DNA from: Bretschneidera sinensis
Lineage: Eukaryota > Streptophyta > Magnoliopsida > Brassicales > Akaniaceae
Assembly: GCA_023935145.1 (NCBI GenBank)
Contig: CM043702.1
Location: forward strand, 80,492,320-80,556,319
Direction: 5' to 3'
Length of the DNA stretch: 64,000 bases
Part shown: piece by piece, positions 30,881-41,503 of the stretch
How the letters are laid out: each line of letters opens with the position of its first letter
Position numbering within the stretch: the first letter of the stretch is position 1
The notes under the pieces: generated by a model
The model's database searches: none
What the model was told of the DNA's origin: nothing
The model's input: the letters and a program-made list of their open reading frames with translations, nothing else
Translations under genes and position numbers: made by a program

Positions 30881-31588
30881 TGTCCGAGATCAGAGGCAGA
30901 GAAGAAGGAAATGGAAAAGGTCCCCTACTCTAGTGCGGTTGGTTATGTAATGTTCACCATGGTAAGCACTAGACCTGATATTACTCATGCAATAAGTGTT
31001 CTCAGCAGGTTTATGAGTAATCCCGTAAAGGAGCATTGGCTTGGGATGAAGTGGTTGCTGAGGTACTTGAAGGGAAGCCCAAAAGTGGGGCTGATTTATG
31101 AGAAGAGAGGTAAGTCCATCTATCTTGAGGGTTATGCGGATTCGGACTATGGAGCAGATCGGAATAAAAGAAGATCGATTACCTCCTACTTCTTCAACTT
31201 AAACGGATGCTGTGTAAGTTGGAAGACTTAGTTGCAGCCTGTGGTAGCACTCTCAACAACCGAGGCTGAGTACATAGCAGCAACGGAAGCCATAAAGGAG
31301 GCTATGTGGTGCAAAGGGTTGTTGGAAGAGTTGAAGGTCCTAGAAGAGCAAGTTGTGGTGTTTTCGGATAGTCAAAGTGCATTGCACTTGTGTAAAAATC
31401 TGGTGTTCAATGAGAGGACAAAGTACATGGATGTTCAGTATCATTTCATTCGAGAAAATGTTACGGAAGGATGCATTCATGTGGACAAGGTAGCCACGGA
31501 GGAAAATCCTGCAGATTTAGGCACCAAAGTTCTACCCCTAAGTAAGTTCAATCATTGCCTTGGACTACTTAGGATTGGAGTCGGTTGA
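30881..31588 (+). pseudogene. B1 RNase H
   Basis: GYADSDYGADRNKRRS gives the first Asp, [19 protein letters not shown] the Glu, [10 protein letters not shown] the second Asp and ENPADLGTK the last Asp, so the catalytic residues appear present. A TAG at 31229 interrupts the frame between WKT and LQP. The domain degrades the RNA strand during cDNA synthesis. The frame ends normally at 31586. Confidence 0.9.
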
Positions 31589-31667
31589 TTGATGACTCAA
31601 GATGAGTTTGGATCCTGAGTTCTCTGCACAATGGTTCAGGTTTAAACACTTAGACAAAGGTAGATAT
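31589..31667 (+). promoter_or_regulatory. B1 3' untranslated stretch and polypurine tract
   Basis: A short spacer between pol and LTR ending in GACAAAGGTAGATAT, a purine-rich run that fits the plus-strand primer. The LTR TGTTGG follows. Confidence 0.6.
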
Positions 31668-32570
31668 TGTTGGTATTTGTCTAAGGTTTGAACAAGGTTG
31701 GAAGAGGTCAAGCATGAAGTCCTTGAAGCCTCAGCACACTAGGAGTGTGCCTTAGCACAAAGCTGGAAAGAGATATGTGCATCAGGTCAGGCCATGGCCC
31801 TACTCTTCCCAGGCCATGGCGCCCAGAAGGTGGAAGGTGCTGGAGGAAGGCCAGGCCGCAGCGCCCAGAAGCTGAGGAGTGTGTGCTCTGCTCTAGGCCG
31901 CGGCGCCCCCTGTTCTAGGCCGCAGTGCAAGGAACACTGATGCACACATGTGTAAACCTCTTCTATGGTTCGTGAGACATGTCTAAAATGCATAGCTTGA
32001 CTAAGGAATGATCAAAGGCTATGGTTGATTGTTCATCTAGATCTAAGGGTGGATATTAACCCTTAAGATTGGACAAGAAGTTGGTGCACTATATAAAGGG
32101 TCACCTAGCTTCATTCTCAAAAACAATGTGACATAACTTGTGATCAAAAGTGAGAGAATTTTAAATAGTACAAAGACAAAAAACAAGAGAGACTCATTTA
32201 TAAGGCTGGTTGTTTAGAAGAGTGAGTAGAATAGAAAGGGGATTGAAGGGCTTGTAAAGGGAATTTTCTTGGGAAAATTCCAGGGTTAGTTCTTATCACT
32301 TTCTATTTCTTCTTCTTCTTTGTTTCTTCAAGAACTTAGGCTTCTTGGAGAGGGATTGCTGTGATTGTTAAAGAACCATTGATTAGAGCAGAGAGTTCAG
32401 GTGAACTCACGAGGACGTACACTATTGCCGAACCTCAATAAAAAATCGCTTGTCTTCTTTCTTTCTTTCATTTCTGTTTCTGTTTCCGATTCCTAATCTA
32501 TACAAGTCATTCTAGACTTGGATGTTTGGAAGATCATCACCTAGGCATCTTGTCAAGGTGATTTCCAACA
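31668..32570 (+). repeat. B1 3' LTR (903 bp)
   Basis: Bounded by TGTTGGTATTTGTC and GATTTCCAACA, a short terminal inverted repeat. It matches the reverse complement of the B2 LTR at 59875-60745. TATATAAAG is at 32090-32098. A GC-rich block with repeated GGCC(A/G)(C/T)GGCGCCC-like phrases fills about 31790-31935, unusual in this AT-rich window. Confidence 0.9.
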
Positions 32571-32634
32571 CTACTATTATCCCAAAAACCTTTCACCCTC
32601 GTCGCTGACACTGCGAACACTTTTTGTAAACACC

Positions 32635-33673
32635 CAATTTTGTTCCAAAATTTTGAATGAGCCATGTGTGGGTTCCAATGATGAATATTTGATCCTTATG
32701 CACTCGAACTAGGTAAGTTCAAAGGTTTGAATTTAATTTCAGAATAGAATCAATTGCAAACCATTTTTTGTTCAATCCACCTTAAGCTTAAATCAATTGG
32801 CCATATTTGATTCCACCAAATTCAAGCCTAAATCCTTCAATTCATTTTTGGCCTTACCCAAAACCCTTCAAATCATATTGATTTTTTCTATACCAAAAAA
32901 CTTTAAGCCCAAGAAGGCCATCCAATTTTGTGAGTGAATTTCCATTTTTTCCCTCCACATGGCACCTTTTGATTAGTTTCACTTTTCAAGACAAGCTATC
33001 TCTTTTGTACTAAAATTTGTGCCTTCCTTTCTGTCATCGTCATGGGTGGCCACATTTATAGAAGAAGAAGAAGTATTCTTCTTCTGTTTTTACCTTGTTA
33101 ATTGAACATTTTCGTTTTAAGCTTTCCCCTTTTTTTTTCTGTGTAAAAGACCACATTTTCTACTTTAAAAACTACATCTTTTCTTCCTCCTCATGGCCGG
33201 CCACGTGAATGAAAAAGTAAGAAGTTTTCTTCTCCATTTTTCTGTTGCTAATTGGATATTTTTCCTTCTAAGCTCTCACTCTTTCCCATGTGTCAAAATC
33301 TCATTTCCTCCATAAAAAAAAAACTGTACATTTTTTTCTTCCATATGACTGGTTATGTGTGTGATAGAAGAAGAAGTTTTCTTCTTCCCCTTTCACTTTG
33401 ATAAATGGACATTTCCCTTCTAAGCTGTCACCCTTTCCCATGAGACAAAGTCCACCTTTCCTTCATAAAAAAACACCATCTTTCCTCCATAAAAATTAAC
33501 ACCTCATCACATAAAAAACTACACTTTTTCTTCCCTCATAGTCGGCCACATGTGTGATAAAAGAAGTTTTCTTCTTCCCCTTTCGCCTTGTTACTTGGAT
33601 ATTTCCTTTGCAAGCTTCCATACTTTTCTATGTGTCAAAGTCCACTTTTCCAGCTAAGGAGCTACACTCTTTC
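32635..33673 (+). repeat. Tat-type LTR fragment with tandem repeats
   Basis: TGTAAACACCCAATTTTG at 32635 matches in sense the start of the minus-strand H LTR (59613 downward), including a shared CACA/GTG-GG-TCCAATGATGAA block. From about 33030 it consists of four diverged units of roughly 150-190 bp, each with GGCCACATGTG-like, GAAGAAG...CTTCTTC and TTCTAAGCT phrases (near 33030, 33185, 33340 and 33535). It is cut at 33673 by element A3. Confidence 0.6.
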
Positions 33674-35312
33674 TATAAGTCTACAAGCATAAAATAGGCA
33701 GCGAAAAATTAAAATTTTATGCCCTTAAACTTAAATCCCAAGATAAAACTTCATGAATTTATTAGAACGATTATCCAAATAATATTTTCATATAAAATTA
33801 GAGCTTTTTTACCTTTGACGGAGATTCCTTTTTATCTTTGAAATGAATTCACTAGCCGTTCAAGTGTTTGGTCTCTTAGTGTATCCACATGAGCAATCAA
33901 GAATAAGGATCTTCTTATCTGGGATGTTGAACACTGCTTGAAGAGGAAAAAAGGGTTAGCTGAATTCTCGGTTGAGTGATAGCTCTGGATTTTTCGCTTT
34001 TTTTTAGAAGAGAGAGAAAGATCAAAAATCTTATTTTTTTTAATCTCCACAACAATTGTATTATGTTATATTTAGGTTTTTATCAAATAGAGCCTTTATA
34101 TAGTGCCTTTACTCCTAAGAACATTAGGATTTCTAAAATTAGAATTAAACCCCTAGTTTAATTAATTCTTAGAAATCTCTTTCTTAGCCTGTTATTTTTT
34201 CTTATTATCGTAATTGCCCAATTGTGTGTGACCCCATAGGTTCAATAATGTGCTGGCAGTAGGTCATAACAATTGGATCGCATCTAATTAATTAAAACTC
34301 CTTTAATTTTAATTCAAAGTAAAACTCATTTTAATTTTTCCCTTTAATTAAGAATTAATTACAATTAATTCTTAAAGGCTTCGATAAGTCATGATTGACA
34401 CCTAGCAGTATGTCATGACTAACTAGACAATATGAATTAATGTGAACCTTTCCATTGACAATTACTGTATAATTCAAGTCTTCCATTGTGCAATGTCCCT
34501 GATTAAATCTAAGGCGTGGATTTACTATCAAGCCTTAATTATTCAGACCTATATATTTTAATCTAAAGTCCATAACTTTAATGCTGAAATTAGAAAATCC
34601 ATTCTAATTTTCACTCCACCTAGGCCACGGAATTTCTAAGCTATGACTTAATCAAATCACATAGGAATTTCTTCCTTTTACTGAGAGTGGTGGATTTTTT
34701 ATTGTACACTCACATACCTCCATGCATAAGTGGTCATACCCAATTACTACCCTTTTGTGGCCTACGATTAGAATCACATTTAGGTAGCATTAAAGTATGA
34801 TGACCTGTACACAAGATATCCATGGTGCCTCAAGTCCAAGGATCACTTATACAATTATAACGTAAGAGTTCCTATTGATAGCTGATAAAATATCCATTAG
34901 GAATTTCTTAGTCGAGTCAGTTTAGTGTACCTGTTCTCTAACAAGTACCTATATAACTTGTTTTAGTGTCTCGTACATTAGTGAACATGAGATCAATCAC
35001 CTCCAACGCTCTGAGGAAAAATAGTACGTGCTAATCTATCTGGTTCACTAATGCCTTTCTTAATGATCATATGATTAGGAAAATTTAAGAATAAATCTTT
35101 AGAAAATACATCCCGCTAGCATAATCTCATCATAATGCTTATTTTAATTGCTCTTATTCTATTTACTTTATCATGTAATGCACATGCTGTGATTTGTAAT
35201 GAACATGATAAATAAAATAAATGTCATTGGTGATTATTTATGGTCAATAAATGAATAAGATTAATTACAAGTAATATGTCCATAACATCAAATGTTATTG
35301 GCTTGTAGTGCA
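33674..35312 (-). repeat. A3 3' LTR (1639 bp)
   Basis: In minus orientation it begins TGCACTACAAGCC and ends GACTTATA, the terminal CA changed to TA. It is preceded by the purine-rich AAATGGGAGATTAATAG. A TATA-like stretch lies near 34093 (TTTATATAG on +). It has a single copy of the block that is duplicated in the A1 LTR. Confidence 0.85.
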
Positions 35313-35391
35313 TATTACTATTAATCTCCCATTTGCACTAAATCCAATCGCCCATATATCTTATGCTTATCTTCTCAAAATGGTGATCAAA
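35313..35391 (-). promoter_or_regulatory. A3 polypurine region
   Basis: Minus-strand AAATGGGAGATTAATAGTAATA directly precedes the LTR. AAATGGGAGA is the likely plus-strand primer. A1 keeps a shortened version (ATAGTGGTA) at the same place. Confidence 0.5.
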
Positions 35392-36297
35392 CTACTGCTG
35401 GGAAATCACCTTAGTTAGTGAGTCTTCTATGTTGTCTATCGATGAAATTATTTCCATCTTTACATCGCCTCTTCTAATGATTTCTCTAATAAAATGGAAT
35501 TTCCACAAAGTATGCTTAGACTTTTGATGAGATCTTGGTTCGTTTGCTTGCGCAATAGCAGCATTGTTATCACAATACAAAGTTACTAGATTAACAATGT
35601 CTAGAATAACTCCTAGTTCAATGATGAACTTCCTCATCCAAACAACCTTCTTCGCAACTTCTGATGCAACAATGTATTTGGCCTCCATAATCAAATCCAC
35701 AATGGTTTCTTGCTTGGAACTCTCCCAACTCACTACTCCACCATTTAAGGTGAACACATGTCTAAAGACAAATTTTCTATCATCCTTGTCAGATTGGAAA
35801 CTAGAGTTTAGGAAGCCCTTATGTTTCAAAACTCCTCCTACATATATGAGAAACAAATATTTTGTCCTTCTCAAGAACTTAAGAATTTTTTTCACAGCTA
35901 TCCAGTGACTCTCACCTAGATTGGAATAAAAATTACTCGTAACACTTAGAGCGTATGTGACATCAGGACCTGTACATAACGTAGCATACATGATGGAACC
36001 AATTTTTGATGCATATGGTATCATGTTCATGTGTTCCCTCTCCTCTAGAGTATATGGGGACATATCCATTGAGAGAGAAATTTCATGACTCATTGGTATA
36101 AGTGTCATTTTGTAATTTTCCATGATAAACCTCTTTAGCATGTTATCTATCTACACAGATTGGGATAAGCCTAGCATCCTTCTAGAACTATCTCGATAGA
36201 TCTTTATCCCCAAAATATAGGATAATTCTCCCAAATCCGTCACGGAGAAGTTCTTTGACAGCCAAACCTTGACTGATTGTAACATACCTACATTATT
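35392..36297 (-). pseudogene. A3 RT C-terminus and RNase H
   Basis: VWLSKNFSVTDLGELSYILGIK (36200-36290) is the RT thumb directly after the D insertion. The 249-codon frame at 35392-36141 contains MIPYASKIGSIMYATLCTGPDVTYALSVTS, FVFRHVFTLNGGVVSWESSKQE, EAKYIVASEVAKKVVWMRKFI, LYCDNNAAIAQA and IEDSLTKVI, the ordered copia RNase H blocks. The Glu and Asp positions are kept in part (E-A-K-Y, Y-C-D-N). A stop lies near 36150. Confidence 0.85.
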
Positions 36298-36302
36298 CTC
36301 AA
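36298..36302. repeat. Target-site duplication of D, left copy
   Basis: CTCAA here and CCCAA at 41499-41503 flank element D. One of five bases differs, consistent with a 5-bp duplication that has since mutated. Confidence 0.7.
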
Positions 36303-36662
36303 TGTTGGAGGTGATAGTAGGGTGAGAGGAATTCTTGACAAAATATATTGAAAAGGGTAATCTTGTTTCAAGACAAGATAAGCTCCTAAAAGAAGTTCTT
36401 AATTCTTACTTTAAATTCACACACTGGAGCTATATATATAGCTCCTATCCTAGTTAGTTACAATTGATTTGGACAGTTCAATGATGCTAGCTAATTAACA
36501 GCTTTAGTAACTAACTTCTAACGCACTAAAAAATTGCCTTATTAATCAATCTTCTCTTTGTATTTGGTTCTAGCTACTACTTCTCTTTATTACTCTTCTG
36601 CTTTACTATACCATGTTGGTTTCTTCAAGGTTGCTCTATCTCTTAACTTCCTTCCTGTATCA
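36303..36662 (-). repeat. D 3' LTR (360 bp)
   Basis: Reads TGTTGGAGGTGAT...CCTGTATCA on the plus strand. The minus-strand polypurine ATGGGGAAAATAT abuts it at 36663. The palindrome GGAGCTATATATATAGCTCC (36426-36445) includes the TATA box. Confidence 0.9.
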
Positions 36663-37350
36663 ATATTTTCCCCATAGAGAGTCACCTTGTCCTTAAAGTG
36701 AAGATCAGGCTAGAGTTGTTGTAGTTTATGAACAACTTCACATGATACATCCTCCAAAGGCATTTGATCCCATTGAACCAAGTATTAGTGAACTCAGTTT
36801 CCTTGCTGCAAGATATCCCTTTCTCCCAGGATACCTATTATATGATAAATAAGGTGAGAGGTGGAACAATCCTTCAGAATAGAGCATGGCTATATAGTGG
36901 AATCTTTAAAAAAATTTAAAAGAGGTATATGGAAGACAAGGTGGAGCTTGCATCCTTCTAGAATTTGTACTTTGTATGCAACTTTACCTATTCTTTCCAA
37001 AATAGAAAAGGGTCCAAAATATTTTTTTTCTTAGATTTTGTGAAGCTCTTACTTCTAGTGAATATTGCCTGTAGGGCTACAGTTTGATGAGAACTAACTC
37101 ACCAAATTTAATCGCATCTCAATTTTGTGGTGGTCAGCCTATTGCTTCATTCTTTGATGTGCTTTAAATAAGTGAATTCTAATTTGTTATAAGATATCTT
37201 CTCTAGTGCTTAAGTCATTATCAATAACTTCAATAGAGGAAGAGTCTCTATAGTATATTGGAAAGGTTGGTGGAGTTCTCCCAAAGACAACTTGAAAGGG
37301 AGTCATGCCTAGAGAATAGTGGAAGCTAGTGTTGTAATGGTATTTTGCAC
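36663..37350 (-). pseudogene. D integrase C-terminus and chromodomain-like tail
   Basis: Minus-strand YLVQWDQMPLEDVSCEVVH...PDLHFKDKVTL (about 36690-36800) matches the chromodomain end of chromoviruses, where L-V-x-W-x-x-x-P-x-E-x-x-x-W...F-P-x-F-x-L-E-D-K-V is usual. In live elements this domain guides integration into heterochromatin. The stretch between it and the integrase core is frame-broken. Confidence 0.6.
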
Positions 37351-37971
37351 AAGCTAAGTAAGTAAGCTAAGTAAGTAGACCACTGGTGGGGATTGATCTA
37401 CCACAAAGGATCTCAAAAATTGTTCCAAGCATATATTGACAATTTTTGTTTGCCCATCTGTTTGAGGATGATAAGAAGTGCTCATCTTTAGCTGAGTTCC
37501 TTGTAACTTGAATAGTTCTCTCCAAACTTGGTTGGTAAAGAGAGGATCCCTGTCATTAACAATGGACTTTGGAATACCATGTAGCTTATAGACAGCCTGC
37601 ACAAAGACAGCTGCCACTTTGCTTATTGTGAAATTAGAGCTGAGAACTGCAAAATGTGCCAATTTGTTGAACTTATCTACTACCTCAAAGATAACAGTGA
37701 AACCATGTGAGGGTGGTAAGTGTGTAATAAAATTCATGGAGATATCCTTCCATATTTGTTATAGAACTAGAAAAGGTTGTAGTAAGCTATATTGCTTGAC
37801 ATTGAGAGCTTTTACTTGCTGGTAAATGAGACATTGAGACACAAATTGAGCTACATCCTTTCCCATACCATTCCAATGAAAGCTAGCTAATAACCTGATG
37901 TAAGTTCTCAAAATGCCAACATGACCACCTGAAAGAGTGGCATGGTACTCAAAGATGAACAAGTGCTTCAA
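37351..37971 (-). pseudogene. D integrase zinc finger and core
   Basis: HATLSGGHVGILRTYIRL...FVSQCLIYQQ is the zinc finger, with the second Cys changed to Tyr. MNFITHLPPSHG carries Asn (codon 37732-37734) in place of the first catalytic Asp. KSIVNDRDPLFTNQVW has the second Asp. YHPQTDGQTKIVN has Lys (37444-37446) in place of the Glu. Two of three catalytic residues are gone. Confidence 0.85.
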
Positions 37972-38097
37972 GATGGAATTTTTTCCTATAAAAAACTTCC
38001 CTTAAAAATGTGGAATGCCATTCTTTGTAGACCAATCTTTATGATGTTAAGGCTCTTGAGTGCAAGCCAATTGTAAGGTTGCAATTTCACTTTCTTC

Positions 38098-39720
38098 TTA
38101 GTATTCCTTTCCAATATCATCTAGGAAGGTAAAAATGGGCATTGAAATGGCTAACCAAGTTGCTATTTCCTTGTCACTAGGCAGTCTTGAGAGAGCATCA
38201 GCTACTGTATTATTTTTACCTGGGTTGTATAGGATTTCATAGGAGAATCCTAAGAGATTAATTAAATAATACTGCTTTTCAAAAGTTTGGATTGGGTGTT
38301 CCATTAGGCATTTAAGGCTTCTATGATCTGCTTTGATAAAGAAAATGGCACCAAGGAGATATTGTCTCCATTTCTTGACAACAACAATGATGGAACCCAA
38401 CTCTATAATATATATGCTAATTGAGACTGCATTCATATACCCATCTTCTTGCTAAAGAAGGAAATAGGATGTGGTGTTTATAAACGAACTACTCCTACTA
38501 TAGATCCACTAGCATTTGTCTCAAAGGTGAAGGGTTTAGAGAAGTCAAGAAGACTGAGGATTAGAGTGGAAGTCATAGCTTATTTTAATAGTAAGAAAGC
38601 TTTTTGAGCTTTAGTGTTCCAATGGAAAGAATCTTTCTTCAACAGGTCAGTCAAAGGACTAGCAAGGCTTGCATATCATTTTAAAAATCTTCTATAATAG
38701 CCTATCAATCTTAAAAAAAACAAAAAAAAACCTCTTAGCTGCTTTACTAAGGTAGGTTCAGGCCACTCCACCATTGCCTTAATTTCGGATTGATTAGATT
38801 CCACTCCTTTTAAAGTAATGGTGTGGCCTAAGTATTCTATTGAATTCTTGGCAGAATGACATATGTTAAGCTTAGCAAACAATGTATGTTGTTGGACACA
38901 TTGGAGTACCATTTTCAAGTTCTTGACATGATTTTCTAGGCTCTTGTTATAGACCAGAATATCATCAAAGAAAATGATGACAAATCTTCTCAAGAAAGTG
39001 TGAAAATATAATTCATCTTGGCCTAGAAGGTAGCAGGGGCATTTGTTAAACCAAAGGGCATTACTAAGAACTCATAATAGCCTTGGTGAGTTCTAAAAGT
39101 AGTTTTGGCAATGTCCTTTTTTTTATTCTAATCTGATGGTATCCAGCTCTAAGATCCAATTTTGAAAAAAGTATAGCACCATGTAGCTCATCCATTAGCT
39201 CATCAACAATAGGAATAGAGAATTTATCCTTTACTATTAAAGCATTTAGGGCTATAGTCCACAAAAAATCTTAAACTTTCATCCTTCTTTTTTACTAGTA
39301 AGACAAGTGAACTGTAAGGACTATTGCTAGGTTATATTATATCTTCTTTAAGCATAGTAATAGCTAAGTTTTCTATTTCAACTTTTTGATAATGATGATA
39401 CCTATGTGGCCTTACATTAACTGCTTTGGCATGAGGTTCCAACATAATCTTATGGTCAGTAGGTCTTGGTGGTGATAGTTTAGATGGCATGGAAAAAATA
39501 GTGGAGAATTCTTAGAGCAAATGTGTTATCTTAAGGTATTCTAGGTGCTTATAAAGGCTTAGTGTGTCTATTTCTTCACTTTCCACAATCATAGACATCA
39601 AAAGGAAATAATAGTCTAGTTTATCATGCTTAGACAATTTGGTAAGAAAGTTGCAAGAGATATATTCAGCTACTACCTCTTGTTGTCCTTGTAAATGCAC
39701 ACAACTACCTTTCCACAAAA
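38098..39720 (-). pseudogene. D reverse transcriptase and RNase H
   Basis: [15 protein letters not shown] (39064-39264 frame), RRFVIIFFDDILVYNKS with the catalytic D-D at 38961-38966, and EYLGHTITLKGVE are RT blocks. FIKADHRSLKCLMEHPIQTFEKQYYLINLLGFSYEILYNPGKNNTVADALSRL (shown across 38098-38436) is RNase H plus connector, where the usual T-D-H is A-D-H. Stops and shifts separate the pieces. Confidence 0.85.
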
Positions 39721-39980
39721 AAATCCATTGTTAAAGCATTGTAATCTGTTGTGACAAATCACAATTCTTGTAGCCATTGTACTCCTAAGATGAGATTTGT
39801 TCCTTGGAAGGATATCATAAAGAAATCTGAGATGTACACATAGCCTTGAATGGAGACTTGGATTTGCTCACATAATCGAATACAGGTTAAGTATTCACCA
39901 TTTCCAGCTTGAACCTTAAAATGAGAAGAGGGAGTAATAGGTATGTCAAGAAACTTAGCTATGTTTGCTTGAATGAATTT

Positions 39981-41100
39981 TTAAGTAATGCCTCCATCAA
40001 TAAGAATTTGGACTGAGTCATTATTGATAGTTCCCAACAGTCTTAGGGTCTTTGGTGTTCTATGACCAAGAAGAGCATGTAAAGAGATCTTTGGAATATA
40101 TGCTTCTTCTAGAATTGCAAAATGATTAAAGGACTCCTGATCTTGGCTTTCTTGTTCTTTTTCTTCACCTTCCAAGAACAATAATGAACACTTTGCTATA
40201 CACTTATGTCTCGAATGGAACTTTTTCTCACAGTTGAAGCAAAGGCTCTTCTCCCTTCTATGATGAATTTCTTAAGTGGGTAATCTTTTTATAGGAAATT
40301 TTTGAAGTGGTCGAGCTGTAGACAACCTTGTGTTGGGTTGGGATCTCAAACTGAGGCCACTAGTTTGGTGACTTACATCCAGAGGTTTGTAATTTAACTT
40401 AGATTGCCAAAAATTTTAAGAACCTCTAATGTCTTCCATCTATCTTCTAGTAATCTTGCTAAGCCCACAGCATCATGAAAATACAGAAGTCTATGTGCAA
40501 TAACCTCCTTTCTAATGTAAGGTTTTAAGCCAGAAATAAAATAGTTCACCAAGAATTGATCAAAAAGACCATTGACTCTACTGGATAAGGACCCAAACTT
40601 TGCTTGACTCTAAAACAATACCTTCTTGAGTGAGTTTAGTCAATGCACCTTGAGGTTCTTCATAGATAAAGGGACCAAATCATACTTGTAATTCTTTGAC
40701 AAGCTAGGGCCAAGACTAGATCATCTTATTATGCTGAGTCCACTAAAACCAACTTGTAGTTGGACCTTCCAGGTGGAATGAAATAAGCTGTAATCTTTGA
40801 TAGTCATGAGTGTTAGAGAAGAAGAAAAATTGCTCAACTTGGAAGAGTCAATCAGTAACGTCTCCTTCTTTGAATCTTGATAGTTCCAACTTGACATTTC
40901 TGAAGTTGCTGAATTAATTGTGCTGTTGATGAAGTTTTGGATCTGGAGGAGATGTATGCTCTTCTTGAGAATGCATCTACTTCAAAGACTCAATTTCTTG
41001 ATGGAGAGTTTTGATGGTAGCACCAATTTCTTCTCGAATGTACTTACAAAGTTTTTCCTAAGGAAAATCACTATTAGATTTGGAACACGATCCTTTTGTC
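39981..41100 (-). pseudogene. D gag and protease
   Basis: CFNCEKKFHSRHKC near 40200-40245 on the minus strand is an intact C-x2-C-x4-H-x4-C knuckle. Protease follows at 39981-40181: ISLHALLGHRTPKTLRLLG, then ILIDGGIT, in which the D-S-G active site is D-G-G. Upstream gag (40250-41100) is recognisable only as broken frames in the right place. Confidence 0.7.
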
Positions 41101-41121
41101 ATTGCTAGGGATGTGAAGATT

Positions 41122-41139
41122 AACATGGAAAGCACCAAA
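41122..41139 (-). promoter_or_regulatory. D primer-binding site (tRNA not assigned)
   Basis: Minus-strand TTTGGTGCTTTCCATG directly follows the 5' LTR. TGG at its start fits a CCA-ended tRNA, but I cannot name the tRNA with confidence. Confidence 0.5.
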
Positions 41140-41498
41140 TGTTAGAGGTGATGGTGGAGTGAGAGGAATTCTAGATAGAATGTATTGAAAGGGGTAATCT
41201 TGTTTCGAGAACAATACAAGCTCCTAAAATAAGTTCTTATTTCTTACATTCAATCCATACACTAGAGCTATATATATAGCTCATGCATGGTTAGTTACAA
41301 CTGTTTTGGACAGTTCAATGATGCTAGCTAACTAACAGTTTAGTAACTAACTTCTAACTAACTAACAAACTGCTTTATTAATCAATCTTCTCTTTGACTT
41401 TGGTGCTAGCTACTATTTCTCCTTATTACTCTTCTTCTTTATCATACCATGCTGGGTTTTTCAAGATTGTTTTATCTCTCAACTTCCTTCATGTATCA
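41140..41498 (-). repeat. D 5' LTR (359 bp)
   Basis: TGTTAGAGGTGAT...CATGTATCA on the plus strand, aligned along its length with the 3' copy. The palindromic TATA element is kept as GAGCTATATATATAGCTC at 41275-41292. Confidence 0.9.
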
Positions 41499-41503
41499 CC
41501 CAA

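Larger units (their letters stand above)
16803..32570 (+). mobile_element. Ty1/copia Tork-like element B1, 5'-truncated, split by Athila
   Basis: B1 holds the end of gag and protease (16803-17540), then, after the Athila insertion, integrase, RT, RNase H and a 903-bp 3' LTR (28737-32570). Joining the two flanks at the duplicated GTGAC restores one continuous frame. The lineage is inferred from integrase motifs (D-Y-F-H-S-D-L-W-G-P) and LTR size. It lacks its 5' LTR and most of gag. Several stops and shifts make it inactive. Confidence 0.85.
36303..41498 (-). mobile_element. Ty3/gypsy chromovirus D, complete with LTRs (5.2 kb)
   Basis: Two LTRs of about 360 bp (36303-36662 and 41140-41498) enclose, in minus orientation, gag with an intact zinc knuckle, protease, RT, RNase H, integrase and a chromodomain-like tail. 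It sits inside the A3 RT right after the Y-V-D-D-I-L-L-I-G block. Visual comparison of the LTRs suggests roughly ten percent difference. All enzymes are interrupted by stops. Confidence 0.9.

Noticed and set aside
33060..33090. GAAGAAG...CTTCTTC hairpin as a microRNA precursor
   Set aside because: The stem is a short low-complexity repeat, present in several tandem units; nothing indicates a processed duplex.
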